The translations under genes were made by a program, and so were the position numbers. Under the pieces are notes generated by a model. It did no database searches. It was not told the origin of the DNA and saw nothing but the letters and a program-made list of their open reading frames with translations. A stretch of 64,000 nt of DNA from positions 4,402,001 through 4,466,000 of the forward strand of contig NZ_CP028271.1 in the NCBI RefSeq assembly GCF_009914055.1, in the 5' to 3' direction. Positions 41,752 to 50,474 of the stretch are shown here, one piece after another; position 1 is the first letter of the stretch; each line of letters opens with the position of its first letter. This stretch comes from Mixta intestinalis. GTDB taxonomy: Bacteria > Pseudomonadota > Gammaproteobacteria > Enterobacterales > Enterobacteriaceae.

Positions 41752-42435
41752 ATGAAAACACAACATGATCATTATGACCGCCTGTCCGTCAGGTTATCGG
41801 TCATTATCAGCCGATTGTTGGCTGGTCAATCCTTGGAGTTGAAAGCGCTGGCAAATGAGTTTGGTGTTTCAGAGCGCACTCTACAGCGGGATTTTCAGCA
41901 GCGTCTAATCCATCTGGATCTTGAACATTCCAGTGGCTGCTATCGACTTATCCGGCGAACGTGTCGAGAGCACTTACCCAATACCTTTGCGTTTATCCTC
42001 AATTCTGGGATTTCGGGGATCATTCCGGCCCAGAATCGCAGACTAATCCGGCTGATTACCAGCAGCTCTGGTGGCTCTCCATGTCTTATCGGGCATGGAG
42101 GACTGCCATCGCCAATCACCCAGACTACCTGTTTTCTGGAACTGGCCGAAGCTATCCGTGACTACCGGGCCGTCACGCTATTAGTCAATGGTAAGAGCTA
42201 CGAAGGAGTGGCTCCTCGCCGCCTGATCTTCCAGTCCAGAAACTGGTTTCTTGTGGCTACTCGAGCCAGAAAGCTACAGGTGTTTCGGATGGAAGACGTT
42301 AACGCTGTGACTGTTCTTGACACCTCTTTTCGCAGAAAGCCTGAACTTGACGCACTCACCGCCAGTGAGGAATTTATTTCGACTCTACCTCACTTTCGTT
42401 TCATCAGCGACGTTATTCACGCCTTCAGAGAGTAA
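41752..42435 (+). CDS. WYL-domain transcriptional regulator
   Basis: A 227-residue regulator. The N-terminal HTH (VRLSVIISRLLAGQSLELKALANEFGVSERTLQRDFQQRL) is DeoR-like. The C-terminal WYL domain includes YEGVAPRRLIFQSRNWFLVATRARKLQVFRMEDVNAVTVLD, where WFL stands for the W-Y-L triad. WYL proteins in defence islands act as ligand-controlled repressors. It lies 38 bp before a YfjP-like GTPase gene, the usual order in CP4-type modules. Confidence 0.88.
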   Translation: MKTQHDHYDRLSVRLSVIISRLLAGQSLELKALANEFGVSERTLQRDFQQRLIHLDLEHSSGCYRLIRRTCREHLPNTFAFILNSGISGIIPAQNRRLIRLITSSSGGSPCLIGHGGLPSPITQTTCFLELAEAIRDYRAVTLLVNGKSYEGVAPRRLIFQSRNWFLVATRARKLQVFRMEDVNAVTVLDTSFRRKPELDALTASEEFISTLPHFRFISDVIHAFRE

Positions 42436-42473
42436 CTGGCAACGTTCATTTCAACATAAGCAAGGAGACCTTT

Positions 42474-43478
42474 ATGGATGACCCAGTAAAGGGCGAAGGC
42501 CGGATGATTACTGATACTAATGGCATCACCAGAAGAGAAGGGGGAATTTCAGGAATATGGGGCAATATGTTTAATGATAGCAACGGAGTAAAAGCCGACA
42601 GCCCGCCGCTCATACCTGACATCAGGGATATTCTCGATGTTTTTCCTCAGTCGCTGCGGGAAAACCTGGTTAACAAAATCAGTGAAGCTATCGACTATGA
42701 ACCTGTTATTGGTGTTATGGGAAAGACCGGCGCAGGTAAATCAAGCGTGTGTAATGCGCTATTCCAGGGCGAAGTGTGTGAGGTCAGTGACGTTGAAGCC
42801 TGTACGCGTGAGGCCCAGGAATTGCGCATACGCTTTGGTAAACGTTCGCTGAAGATCATTGATATTCCTGGTGTCGGTGAGAATGCTTTACGGGATAAAG
42901 AGTATGAAGATCTTTACCGTACTTTGCTTCCCTCACTGGATCTCATCCTTTGGGTGATAAAAGGCGATGATCGAGCTTTTTCTGCGGATGAGCATTTCTA
43001 CAACAATGTCTTGCTCCCTGCCGGTGGAGGGGAGCGCGTTTTGTTCGTCCTCAACCAGGTGGATAAAATCGAGCCCTTCCGTGAGTGGGATACACACCTG
43101 CATCAGCCGTCCCCGGCACAGCGCATCAACATCGAAAAGAAAGAAGCCTACATTACTGAACGATTTGGCTTTACGCACTATCCGGTGATCCCCATTTCCG
43201 CCGATGAGGGCTACAACATCCTTCGTCTGGTCGAAACGATGATCCGCGCTTTGCCCGATCGGGCTAAAAGCAGCACCGCCTCGCAGTTTAAGGAAGAGTT
43301 CAAAACCGAAGAGGTAAAGACGGAAGCGAAAGGCGGCTTTGCCAGCGTGATCTCCGGGATACTTGACGACGTTATTGATTCTGTTCCGTTACCAAAGCCC
43401 GTCAAAGAGCTTGCCCGTAAGGGGAAAGATAAAGTTATCGAGTGGGCGGGTAACGTCTGGGACCATTTTTTTGGATAA
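42474..43478 (+). CDS. YfjP/YkfA/YeeP-like GTPase
   Basis: A 334-residue GTPase of the Era-like group found in CP4-57, CP4-6 and CP4-44 prophages. G1 is GKTGAGKSS (83-91), G3 DIPGVGE (130-136) and G4 LNQVDKI. The last 70 residues carry a basic-amphipathic helix region (FASVISGILDDVIDSVPLPKPVKELARKGKDKVI). The cellular role is not known. The following periplasmic gene starts 11 bp downstream. Confidence 0.88.
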   Translation: MDDPVKGEGRMITDTNGITRREGGISGIWGNMFNDSNGVKADSPPLIPDIRDILDVFPQSLRENLVNKISEAIDYEPVIGVMGKTGAGKSSVCNALFQGEVCEVSDVEACTREAQELRIRFGKRSLKIIDIPGVGENALRDKEYEDLYRTLLPSLDLILWVIKGDDRAFSADEHFYNNVLLPAGGGERVLFVLNQVDKIEPFREWDTHLHQPSPAQRINIEKKEAYITERFGFTHYPVIPISADEGYNILRLVETMIRALPDRAKSSTASQFKEEFKTEEVKTEAKGGFASVISGILDDVIDSVPLPKPVKELARKGKDKVIEWAGNVWDHFFG

Positions 43479-43489
43479 GGAAGCATTTA

Positions 43490-44275
43490 ATGAAACCACT
43501 AATTGTTCCTGCATTGTTTATATCGTTATTTGCTGCCCAGTATGCTCATGCAGCCGGAGGCTACGACTTGCAATGTATGCTTGAAAATGGCGAGCAGATG
43601 ACACTCAGTCATGCCAGCAATACTGTTTATATCAGTTTTGAAAAGCCCGGTGGTGACTCCGAAGAAGGAGGTTCAGTCATTAAACTGGACATTCCTTCCG
43701 GTGAGGCGAAGCAAACTATCATCGCTAAATCAGAGGCGGGAACCGCTTCTTTCACGCTGCGCGGAGAAAGTGACGATATCGAAGGCGCTGTTGCTGTCAA
43801 TTATTCGGAATATGATGGTACAGGGGATGCTTATTACACGGCCATGAATTCACTCGGGCAGGAAACCAGCACCGTATCCTGCAAACCGGATACGATTAAC
43901 GTTCCCAGAAGTCTCCTCCAGAACGGTATTAATGGCGTGGGTAGCCAGCAGGCGAATAAACCTTCACCTTCTCAACAACAGCAGGCACAGCAACCTACGA
44001 CGCCTCCGTTTAAAGTACAGTTCGGCAGCGCAGTCAGCAATGAAGGCTGGAATACCAGATATGGCGTTATTCAGCTCACTATCACTGATGACAACGTGTT
44101 ACTGAAATCCATTCGGGTTAACCGGGGGAACTGTAAAATGGAGAGCGTCGGTAACAGAACCCTGCCAGCCAAATATCAATTCGGTGATGTGGCCACGTTC
44201 AAGTATATGAAATGTGACCGTATTATCGAAGCCAGTATTGCGACCGATTCCGGTAGCTGGACCTTCAATAATTAA
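43490..44275 (+). CDS. Unknown exported protein next to the GTPase
   Basis: A 261-residue protein with a clear signal peptide (MKPLIVPALFISLFAAQYAHA). Mature residues about 1-120 form a beta-rich domain with one Cys pair (YDLQCMLENGEQ; TVSCKPD). A Gln/Pro/Ser linker (SPSQQQQAQQPTTPP) leads to a second beta domain with another Cys pair (RGNCKMES; YMKCDRI). It is 11 bp from the GTPase and probably in the same operon. I do not recognise the family. Confidence 0.65.
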   Translation: MKPLIVPALFISLFAAQYAHAAGGYDLQCMLENGEQMTLSHASNTVYISFEKPGGDSEEGGSVIKLDIPSGEAKQTIIAKSEAGTASFTLRGESDDIEGAVAVNYSEYDGTGDAYYTAMNSLGQETSTVSCKPDTINVPRSLLQNGINGVGSQQANKPSPSQQQQAQQPTTPPFKVQFGSAVSNEGWNTRYGVIQLTITDDNVLLKSIRVNRGNCKMESVGNRTLPAKYQFGDVATFKYMKCDRIIEASIATDSGSWTFNN

Positions 44276-44492
44276 ATTTAACTATGGTGAGTCCGGGGAG
44301 TAAGTGTCAGTCAATTATCCGACACTTCCCCTTTTAATTATGTTTAACCCCGCTGGGATGTCATTCATTTCATCCCTACAGCGTCCCTTAACAAATAACG
44401 CGCAGCAACAGCCCTGCCAGACGTTTACTGACATAGCGCTTGTGTCGGGTTGCTGTTTACGGATAAGGCGTGTGGAAGTGGCCTCAAGGGCA

Positions 44493-44711
44493 TTATTTGC
44501 GGGATTCTTCTATGCGTTCCATCAGCCAGCGCCTGACATCACTTTCCCGCCAACGGGAACTGCGGCCAAACTTGATGGGTCTCGGGAACAGACCGTCCTT
44601 AATCAGCTTGTAGAACCACTTATCGGTTAGACCCGTGAAGGTGGTGATGAAGACCATGTCCACCAGCTTATCGTTCATCAGGTCGGTATCGGGAGTCGGG
44701 AGATTGTTCAT
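44493..44711 (-). CDS. alpA: AlpA-family regulator of the second island
   Basis: A 72-residue AlpA-type protein: FITTFTGLTDKWFYKLIKDGLFPRPIKFGRSSRWRESDVRRWLMERIEESR. The ATG at 44711 has AAGGAC upstream and gives the normal size of about 70 residues. An in-frame ATG at 44780, with GGAG upstream, would give 95. It is downstream of, and in the same direction as, the Gp2-like gene. Confidence 0.85.
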   Translation of the reverse strand: MNNLPTPDTDLMNDKLVDMVFITTFTGLTDKWFYKLIKDGLFPRPIKFGRSSRWRESDVRRWLMERIEESRK

Positions 44712-44802
44712 GACGATTGTCCTTCTGTCTTTGAGTGGGTAAAAGACAGGAGCAGAACTAACCTGTTGATTTAAGGTCATGTTGCGTGCTCCGTCATTAC
44801 AA

Positions 44803-45450
44803 TCACTTCTCCGGTAATAAATTACTTTTTGCTTTAGCCTTAAACTGACTGCAGCCAAAGTTACGCTCTCCGTCCTCATTTTCTTTGGAACGTTTTTTGG
44901 CGAGATAGCAGATCCTCGTCAGGTAATTCTTATAATCCGGAGTATCAGTTCCTTCTCTGCGGTTTAACTCAAACACCCCCGCCAGCCAAAAACGAACGTT
45001 CTCCTTTGTTCCGTTTCTTAGCTTCAAAGCGTGGAACCATGCTTTGACAGACATCATCAGCAAAAAACCTCTTGCCTTCCCATCAAGATCCATTTTTAAC
45101 ATCATGCCTGTGAACACTTCACGGTTAACCAGCAGCACCAGGTGATAATGCTTATTGCCATTAAGCTCACCGAACTCTCTGGCCCATGCGTAATACACCG
45201 GGCAAGGGTATATGCGTTTACCTTCTTTGCTGCGTTTTTTCAGATAAGCGGCAATCTGCGCTTTCAGTGAGGCAATAAAACGGGTTATCACCGCAGATTC
45301 GTGGCCCTCATGTTGGTTATGCTGCGGCAGGTATAGATCCAGCCCGAAGGCTAATACACGGGCATGCTCATTCATCACGAAGGCTGTCAGCGCTTCCAGA
45401 CGCTGCATATGGTAGGCATTCTTCTCGCGGTTACTTTCTTTGAGTATCAT
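44803..45450 (-). CDS. Inovirus Gp2-like / YagK-YfjJ family protein
   Basis: A 215-residue protein of the YagK/YfjJ C-terminal family, related to the replication initiators (Gp2) of filamentous phages. Signs are RIYPCPVYYAWAREFGELNGNKHYHLVLLVNREVF, with the H-x-H (HYHLVLL) of an HUH-type fold, and the C-terminal YLTRICYLAKKRSKENEDGERNFGCS. Members of the family sit beside alpA in CP4-type elements. A nicking role in replication of the element is inference. Confidence 0.82.
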   Translation of the reverse strand: MILKESNREKNAYHMQRLEALTAFVMNEHARVLAFGLDLYLPQHNQHEGHESAVITRFIASLKAQIAAYLKKRSKEGKRIYPCPVYYAWAREFGELNGNKHYHLVLLVNREVFTGMMLKMDLDGKARGFLLMMSVKAWFHALKLRNGTKENVRFWLAGVFELNRREGTDTPDYKNYLTRICYLAKKRSKENEDGERNFGCSQFKAKAKSNLLPEK

Positions 45451-45940
45451 TTCCGGGCTCTCATGCTTTGGGTGATATATCCATGAGTGCCTCAGTAACT
45501 TTTAATGCAGGTACAGGACGAGCAAAGAAAACACTGCCTCACACTACTACTGGCTTTAGCCTCTGATGGTAGCAAACTCCCTTTCTTGACGGTGCTATAC
45601 CCCCTTCCCGATGATTCTCTGTATACCCTGTATCTGTAAGGTTCTGTTCATACTGTAGAGAGCAACTATAAACATATAATTGGTACCGGCAGTAAAGAAT
45701 CACTGATATCGCCACCTGTCACCCCGTATACCCCTGCGATATCGGGTTTCTGGCTGTTATTACTTCCCTTCATTCGGTCTAAAACCACTCTTAAGTTATC
45801 CCGGCACGCTGACTATGGGGCTATTTCTTGCTCTGGTTTGCGGATGAACATTTTACTGTCACTCATGTCACCATGCCGGGTATTGCCAAAAGCGGTTGTT
45901 TTTGCATGGAATACTCCCTTGATTTAAAGTAGTTTTTAAA
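45451..45940. other. Intergenic region
   Basis: About 490 bp between divergent genes, without a supported ORF, tRNA or clear terminator. It probably holds the promoter of the Gp2-alpA pair. Nothing more can be named. Confidence 0.35.
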
Positions 45941-45943
45941 AAG

Positions 45944-45977
45944 GTGCAGCACTGTTAAAATCTAAAAAGTGCTGCAC
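45944..45977. promoter_or_regulatory. Paired operator before the ribbon-helix-helix gene
   Basis: GTGCAGCAC (45944-45952) and GTGCTGCAC (45969-45977) are each palindromic, and with flanks form a 13-bp perfect inverted repeat (AAGGTGCAGCACT / AGTGCTGCACCTT). The centres are 25 bp apart. They end 17 bp before the start of a gene with a ribbon-helix-helix domain, so autoregulation is likely. Confidence 0.65.
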
Positions 45978-45994
45978 CTTATAAGGAATGTGTG

Positions 45995-46951
45995 ATGGTA
46001 AGTAAAAAAAGGATAACGGTTAACCTTTCCTATCCTGAACTTCATCAGATGATAGTGGGTCTGGCGAAGAGAACGGGTAGTAGTAGTTCAGCTGTGATTC
46101 AGGACATGATTTTGGATGCCTTGAAGTACAGGATGGAAAACGATTCACTTTTACCTTCAGGTAAACTGGTGGCGAATAAAAATCTGGTGCCGGAAAAGGT
46201 TTTCAATGCAGGTTTTGAAATCAATAATTTGACTATTGATGGAATAGTCAGGGGAGCAACCGATGCGTTTCATCGTTTGTTTCAAAGAGATAGTTTTATT
46301 GAAACGCTTCCTTACATAATGTTTAGTGACGTGCCAAAGCCTGCGGAAGCGATAAACAAGAGGGATATACTCAGAAGAGTAATTGCATACCTACAGACAA
46401 AACTTCATGTCCCTAATAATAGTGAATTCAAACCGGCGTTATTTTTATTTTTCATCGGAAAGGTAACATTAAAATATAGACAGCACACCGCTGATGGCCT
46501 CGAAGTGAAAATTGATTATTCATGCAAGGTGATTCCTGTACATACTAAAAGATCAAACGACGATGAAGCGCTTTTGTTCGATCTGAACAACATTAAGTAC
46601 AGAACATTTCATGACATGGCCAAAAATGGATGGAACAGAAAAAAACATTCACACCAGTTGTATATTAATGGGCTGGAGGGCATGCGTGGGGGCGGTTTTT
46701 TTGTCGGGGTTTTGTATGAGCCGCAATCACCAGATGAACTGGCTACCCCATCAGAGGGAGACTTTATTAGCAGCACAGGTCTCAGATATCGATTTTTTAG
46801 TCACCCATCAACGGTTAAAATCATAAAGGATCATTTTCCGAAATCAGTCACTATTGACCCGAATGGAACCACTTACACAGTAAAAGAAAAAACTATACAA
46901 GATTTGGACACGCTCAACCGGGCTATCAGGGAGCAGAATGCTGGCTGGTAA
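45995..46951 (+). CDS. Ribbon-helix-helix protein with unknown C-terminal domain
   Basis: A 318-residue protein. Residues about 3-45 form a ribbon-helix-helix DNA-binding domain (KKRITVNLSYPELHQMIVGLAKRTGSSSSAVIQDMILDAL). The remaining 270 residues are not recognised; they include FKPALFLFFIGKVTLKYRQ and HQLYINGLEGMRGGGFFVGVLYEP. The ATG at 45995 follows AAGGAATGTG; a GTG lies one codon upstream. A twin operator directly upstream suggests it represses itself. A strong terminator follows. Confidence 0.6.
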   Translation: MVSKKRITVNLSYPELHQMIVGLAKRTGSSSSAVIQDMILDALKYRMENDSLLPSGKLVANKNLVPEKVFNAGFEINNLTIDGIVRGATDAFHRLFQRDSFIETLPYIMFSDVPKPAEAINKRDILRRVIAYLQTKLHVPNNSEFKPALFLFFIGKVTLKYRQHTADGLEVKIDYSCKVIPVHTKRSNDDEALLFDLNNIKYRTFHDMAKNGWNRKKHSHQLYINGLEGMRGGGFFVGVLYEPQSPDELATPSEGDFISSTGLRYRFFSHPSTVKIIKDHFPKSVTIDPNGTTYTVKEKTIQDLDTLNRAIREQNAGW

Positions 46952-47040
46952 TATTTAAATTACAGTCGTTTTTATCTCTGTACTATCCGTGTGATCTCAC
47001 CCGAATTTAACACAATCTTTTTTCACCGTTCACTTTCAGA

Positions 47041-47080
47041 AAAGACCATGCCTCACTCTGAGGCATGGTCTTTTTTTCAT
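47041..47080. terminator. Strong intrinsic terminator
   Basis: AAAGACCATGCCTCA pairs with TGAGGCATGGTCTTT (15 bp) around CTC, followed by a T7 run and preceded by A-rich sequence, so it may work on both strands. Confidence 0.85.
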
Positions 47081-47100
47081 ATCTCAATAAGGAACTAATA

Positions 47101-47922
47101 ATGACACTTTTAGCCAGCCGCTTCGGCGCAGTCAATCTTGTTCGACGCGACCGCCCGCTGACCCGCGATGAACTGGCGCATTATGTGCCGAGTGTATTCA
47201 GCGAAGAAAAGCATGAATCCCGTAGCGATCGGTACACATATATTCCGACCATTACCCTGCTTGAAAACCTGCAACGTGAAGGTTTTCAGCCATTCTTTGC
47301 GTGCCAGACTAGAGTCCGAGGCCAGAGCAAACGCGAACATACTAAGCACATGCTACGTCTGCGTCGCGAAGGCCAGATCACTGGCAAGCAGGTGCCTGAA
47401 ATCATACTGCTTAATAGCCACGACGGCTCCAGCTCATATCAGATGCTGCCGGGGTTATTCAGATCGGTTTGCCAGAATGGACTAATTTGTGGTGAGAGTT
47501 TTGGTGAGGTGCGGGTGCCGCATAAAGGCAATGTTGTGGAAAAAGTCATTGAAGGGGCTTACGAAGTGCTGGGGATATTTGACCGAGTAGAAGAGAAGCG
47601 CGATGCCATGCAGTCGCTTTTGTTACCACCAACAGCACAGCAGGCGATGGCGAAAGCGGCATTAACTTATCGTTTTGGTGAAGAGCATCAGCCGGTGACG
47701 GAATCGCAGATCCTATCCCCGCGCCGCTGGCAGGATGAAAGTAACGACCTGTGGACCACTTATCAGCGCATTCAGGAAAACCTGATTAAAGGCGGTCTGT
47801 CTGGACGAACCACCAAAGGTAAACACGCCCATACACGCGCTGTAAAAAGTATCGACGGTGATGTGAGGCTTAACCGTGCACTGTGGGTGATGGCTGAGAA
47901 TATGCTGCAGCTTGCCTCATGA
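47101..47922 (+). CDS. DUF932 protein (YafZ/YfjQ-like)
   Basis: A 273-residue DUF932 protein as in the CP4 prophages (YfjQ, YafZ). The family pattern is seen in RFGAVNLVRRDRPLTRDELAHYVPSVFSEEKHESRSDRYTYIPT, LLNSHDGSSSYQMLPGLFRSVCQNGLICG and the late GGLSGRTTKGKHAHTRAVKSIDGDVRLNRALW. The start at 47101 has AAGGAAC before it; an upstream in-frame start at 47065 lies in the terminator. The function is unknown. The CbtA gene begins 24 bp downstream. Confidence 0.88.
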   Translation: MTLLASRFGAVNLVRRDRPLTRDELAHYVPSVFSEEKHESRSDRYTYIPTITLLENLQREGFQPFFACQTRVRGQSKREHTKHMLRLRREGQITGKQVPEIILLNSHDGSSSYQMLPGLFRSVCQNGLICGESFGEVRVPHKGNVVEKVIEGAYEVLGIFDRVEEKRDAMQSLLLPPTAQQAMAKAALTYRFGEEHQPVTESQILSPRRWQDESNDLWTTYQRIQENLIKGGLSGRTTKGKHAHTRAVKSIDGDVRLNRALWVMAENMLQLAS

Positions 47923-47946
47923 ACCCCTTTTCTCAGGACTCAACAT

Positions 47947-48267
47947 ATGCACATTTCATCTGTACCGTACACGGTGCCGGTTTCGTCACGCCTGTCACCC
48001 GTGCAGGTATGGCAGCAATTGTTAACGTATCTGCTGGAGCATCATTACGGCCTGACGCTTAACGACACGCCATTTCATGACGACGCGGTCATACAGGAAC
48101 ATATCGAAGCGGGAATAACACTTGCCGATGCGGTGAATTTCCTAGTGGAACGCTATGAGCTGGTACGTACTGACCGAAAGGGATGCACCTGGCAGGAGCA
48201 GACGCCGTTCCTGACCGCCACCGATATTCTCAGAGCCAGGCGAGCTACCGGATTGATCAATACTTAA
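47947..48267 (+). CDS. cbtA: CbtA/YeeV-family toxin
   Basis: A 106-residue toxin of the CbtA (YeeV/YkfI/YpjF) family, which blocks cell division and shape by acting on FtsZ and MreB. The match is strong: SPVQVWQQLLTYLLEHHYGLTLNDTPFHDDAVIQEHIEAGITLADAVNFLVERYELVRTD and ILRARRATGLIN. It lacks about 18 C-terminal residues compared with YeeV (124). The antitoxin gene (YeeU/CbeA family) that normally lies just upstream is missing: only 24 bp separate it from the DUF932 gene. Confidence 0.88.
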   Translation: MHISSVPYTVPVSSRLSPVQVWQQLLTYLLEHHYGLTLNDTPFHDDAVIQEHIEAGITLADAVNFLVERYELVRTDRKGCTWQEQTPFLTATDILRARRATGLINT

Positions 48268-48379
48268 ATTTGTCGAGCTCCGTTCCTGATTTTTACCTCC
48301 GCACTTCCCACCTTTTTTATTCATCGCATAATGCGCCTGCCACTCCCGGCAGGCGTGTTTGCTTTTATGGACGATTACG

Positions 48380-49210
48380 ATGCAAACAGAACCCGACGTA
48401 TTAACAGAGCACAACGAACTCATCCTTTCGACCAGTATCGAACGTGTTGTTACGGGCCGCGATACCGCACTGAAACAGATCGAACAACTCATTCAGGAGC
48501 TTGATGCCATTTCACGGTTAACCTCAGAAATCGGCGGTGGTACTGCACAGGACTGGGCAATGAAGCTAGGGCATCGCTACGAGGGCTGGCTGACTGAAGA
48601 TGTTGATAAAGCGATAACTGCGATCACCCGCAATATAGACCGCAGCATCTGGCGAGACTTGATGTTGAAATCCGGCATGATGGCTTTGATGGATGCACAG
48701 GCCCGCGACCAGTGGCATAAGAACCTTGAGGAGGGCGATCTTCCTGCCATTAGCGAGGCGAATATCCTCAGTACTTTTGAGCAGTTACATCAGAACAGAA
48801 TGGAGGTCTTTGAGCGCGGGATCATTAACGTCTTCAAAGGGCTATCATGGGATTACAAAACTAATAGTCCCTGCAGCTTTGGTAAGAAGATCATCATTAA
48901 CAATCTGGTGACGTATAACCGCTGGGGCTTTAGTCTGAACTGGGGCTGGCGGAGGGATCAATTAGCGGACCTGGAACGAATGCTGTTTTTGCTGGATGGT
49001 AAACCGATCCCTGACAACCGTGGAGATGTCACTACTCGGCTGATGGCGCATATTCGAGATAACCCGGATAAGGATGTTTATGAAGATGAGTTCTTCCGTA
49101 TTCGCTACTTTCAGAAGGGCACTGCGCACTTGACTTTCAAGCGCCTGGATTTGGTCGAGAGGATGAATGATATTATCGCTAAACACTACCCAGGAAGGTT
49201 AGCGAAGTAG
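48380..49210 (+). CDS. DUF4942 protein
   Basis: A 276-residue protein of the DUF4942 family, usually found after CbtA in CP4-type modules. Typical parts: VTGRDTALKQIEQLIQEL, WRDLMLKSGMMALMDAQARDQWHKNLEEGDLPAISEANILSTFEQLH, FERGIINVFKGLSWDYKTNSPCSFGKKIII and RYFQKGTAHLTFKRLDLVERMN. I start at the ATG at 48380; the frame opens at 48359. Some DUF4942 relatives look like methyltransferase-associated proteins, but no catalytic motif is visible here and the role is unknown. Confidence 0.82.
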   Translation: MQTEPDVLTEHNELILSTSIERVVTGRDTALKQIEQLIQELDAISRLTSEIGGGTAQDWAMKLGHRYEGWLTEDVDKAITAITRNIDRSIWRDLMLKSGMMALMDAQARDQWHKNLEEGDLPAISEANILSTFEQLHQNRMEVFERGIINVFKGLSWDYKTNSPCSFGKKIIINNLVTYNRWGFSLNWGWRRDQLADLERMLFLLDGKPIPDNRGDVTTRLMAHIRDNPDKDVYEDEFFRIRYFQKGTAHLTFKRLDLVERMNDIIAKHYPGRLAK

Positions 49211-49286
49211 TTTTGGAGAGTTTTGACGCCTACGGCGAACAAGCTTATGATCCAGCTTAATTTCTTTTCCTCATGAAGGGACGGGT

Positions 49287-50294
49287 ATGGGCAACAGAAT
49301 GTGGATGATCCGCGGCGATGGTGGCAAGCTATATGACGATTTTCGCGATAAGCAAATTGTAGGCATCGGTTGGTCTCAGCTGGCTCCATTAGTCAAACCC
49401 GGCCTATCCAGAGCCCAGTTACTAGCCTTATACCAGGAGGCAGATCCCTTAACAAAGCTGGGAACTGCGCGTTCTGGTGCATCGCAGGTCTGGCGTTTTG
49501 TGAATGAGATCCAAAAGGGTGATTGGGTTATTACCTATTCGCCAGCTAACCGTACTTATTTGCTAGGCAAAGTTACTTCAGACTTCCAATATCATCCTGA
49601 ATGGGTGGAAGAGGGGATGGGAATCGCTCGGCAGGTTAAATGGAATACTCAAGAAATTGATCGCGATCGACTGTCTGTTGCTACCAAGAATACATTGGGT
49701 TCTACGCTGACGGTTTTCCAGCTTCCAGAATATGCTCTAGAAGAGCTTTTGCAGGATAAGAAACCCACTGTAGATGTGATTACACAGAATCCAATTGCGA
49801 TGGATGAAGATGAGGTCGTTTCTGATCCGCTCCGCGATATGGAAATGCTCGCGTTTGAAGGTATCAAAGATCGCATCAACTCTCTTGACTGGGACGAGAT
49901 GCAAAATCTGGTTGCCGGGGTTTTACGCAGTATGGGCTATAAAACGCAGGTGTCACCTGCGGGAGCCGATCGGGGTAAAGATATCATTGCTTCACCTGAT
50001 GGATTCGGTTTTGAAAATCCACGTATTATCGTTGAGGTAAAACATCGCAGGGAGCAAATGGGAAGCCAACAGATCCGTAGCTTTATCGGCGGTCGCCATA
50101 AAGACGATCGCGGGCTTTATGTTAGTACAGGGGGTTTTACGAAAGATGCTCGATATGAAGCCGACCGTTCGACAATACCACTGACGCTCTGGACACTTGA
50201 TGATCTCGTCCGTGCGCTTATTGAGAACTACGAACAAGTTGATATCGAGACTAAACTTTTGGTGCCTCTGAAGAAAACTTTCCTGCCTGCCTGA
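49287..50294 (+). CDS. Mrr-like restriction endonuclease with N-terminal recognition domain
   Basis: A 335-residue protein with a C-terminal Mrr_cat nuclease: WDEMQNLVAGVLRSMGYKTQVSPAGADRGKDIIASPDG with Asp232, and RIIVEVKHR with Glu250-x-Lys252. The N-terminal 160 residues (MWMIRGDGGKLYDDFRDKQIVGIGWSQL; QKGDWVITYSPANRTYLLGKVT) resemble the PUA/EVE-like modules that read modified bases. A modification-dependent nuclease is the best guess. It is the last gene of the island, about 160 bp from att copy 3, and is distinct from mrr at 33726. Confidence 0.82.
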   Translation: MGNRMWMIRGDGGKLYDDFRDKQIVGIGWSQLAPLVKPGLSRAQLLALYQEADPLTKLGTARSGASQVWRFVNEIQKGDWVITYSPANRTYLLGKVTSDFQYHPEWVEEGMGIARQVKWNTQEIDRDRLSVATKNTLGSTLTVFQLPEYALEELLQDKKPTVDVITQNPIAMDEDEVVSDPLRDMEMLAFEGIKDRINSLDWDEMQNLVAGVLRSMGYKTQVSPAGADRGKDIIASPDGFGFENPRIIVEVKHRREQMGSQQIRSFIGGRHKDDRGLYVSTGGFTKDARYEADRSTIPLTLWTLDDLVRALIENYEQVDIETKLLVPLKKTFLPA

Positions 50295-50454
50295 ATCTTG
50301 CTTTGATATCCATATCGGTGTTCTACTGGTGTGACTTTATACCCACTTGCAATGTCTATTTTTTGTACGGATTTTAACTTGTGGGTACAAGTGTGGGTAT
50401 AACTATTTATCCCTGTTTATAAACTACATTGATATCAGTCTATTGGGTGTGAAA

Positions 50455-50474
50455 TTCGAGTCCGGCCTTCGCAC
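50455..50474 (+). repeat. att core copy 3 (degenerate), right end of the second island
   Basis: TTCGAGTCCGGCCTTCG (50455-50471) matches the leuX T-arm and 3' end exactly, then continues CAC where leuX has GCACCA, so one G is missing. It marks the right boundary of the second island. Confidence 0.8.
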
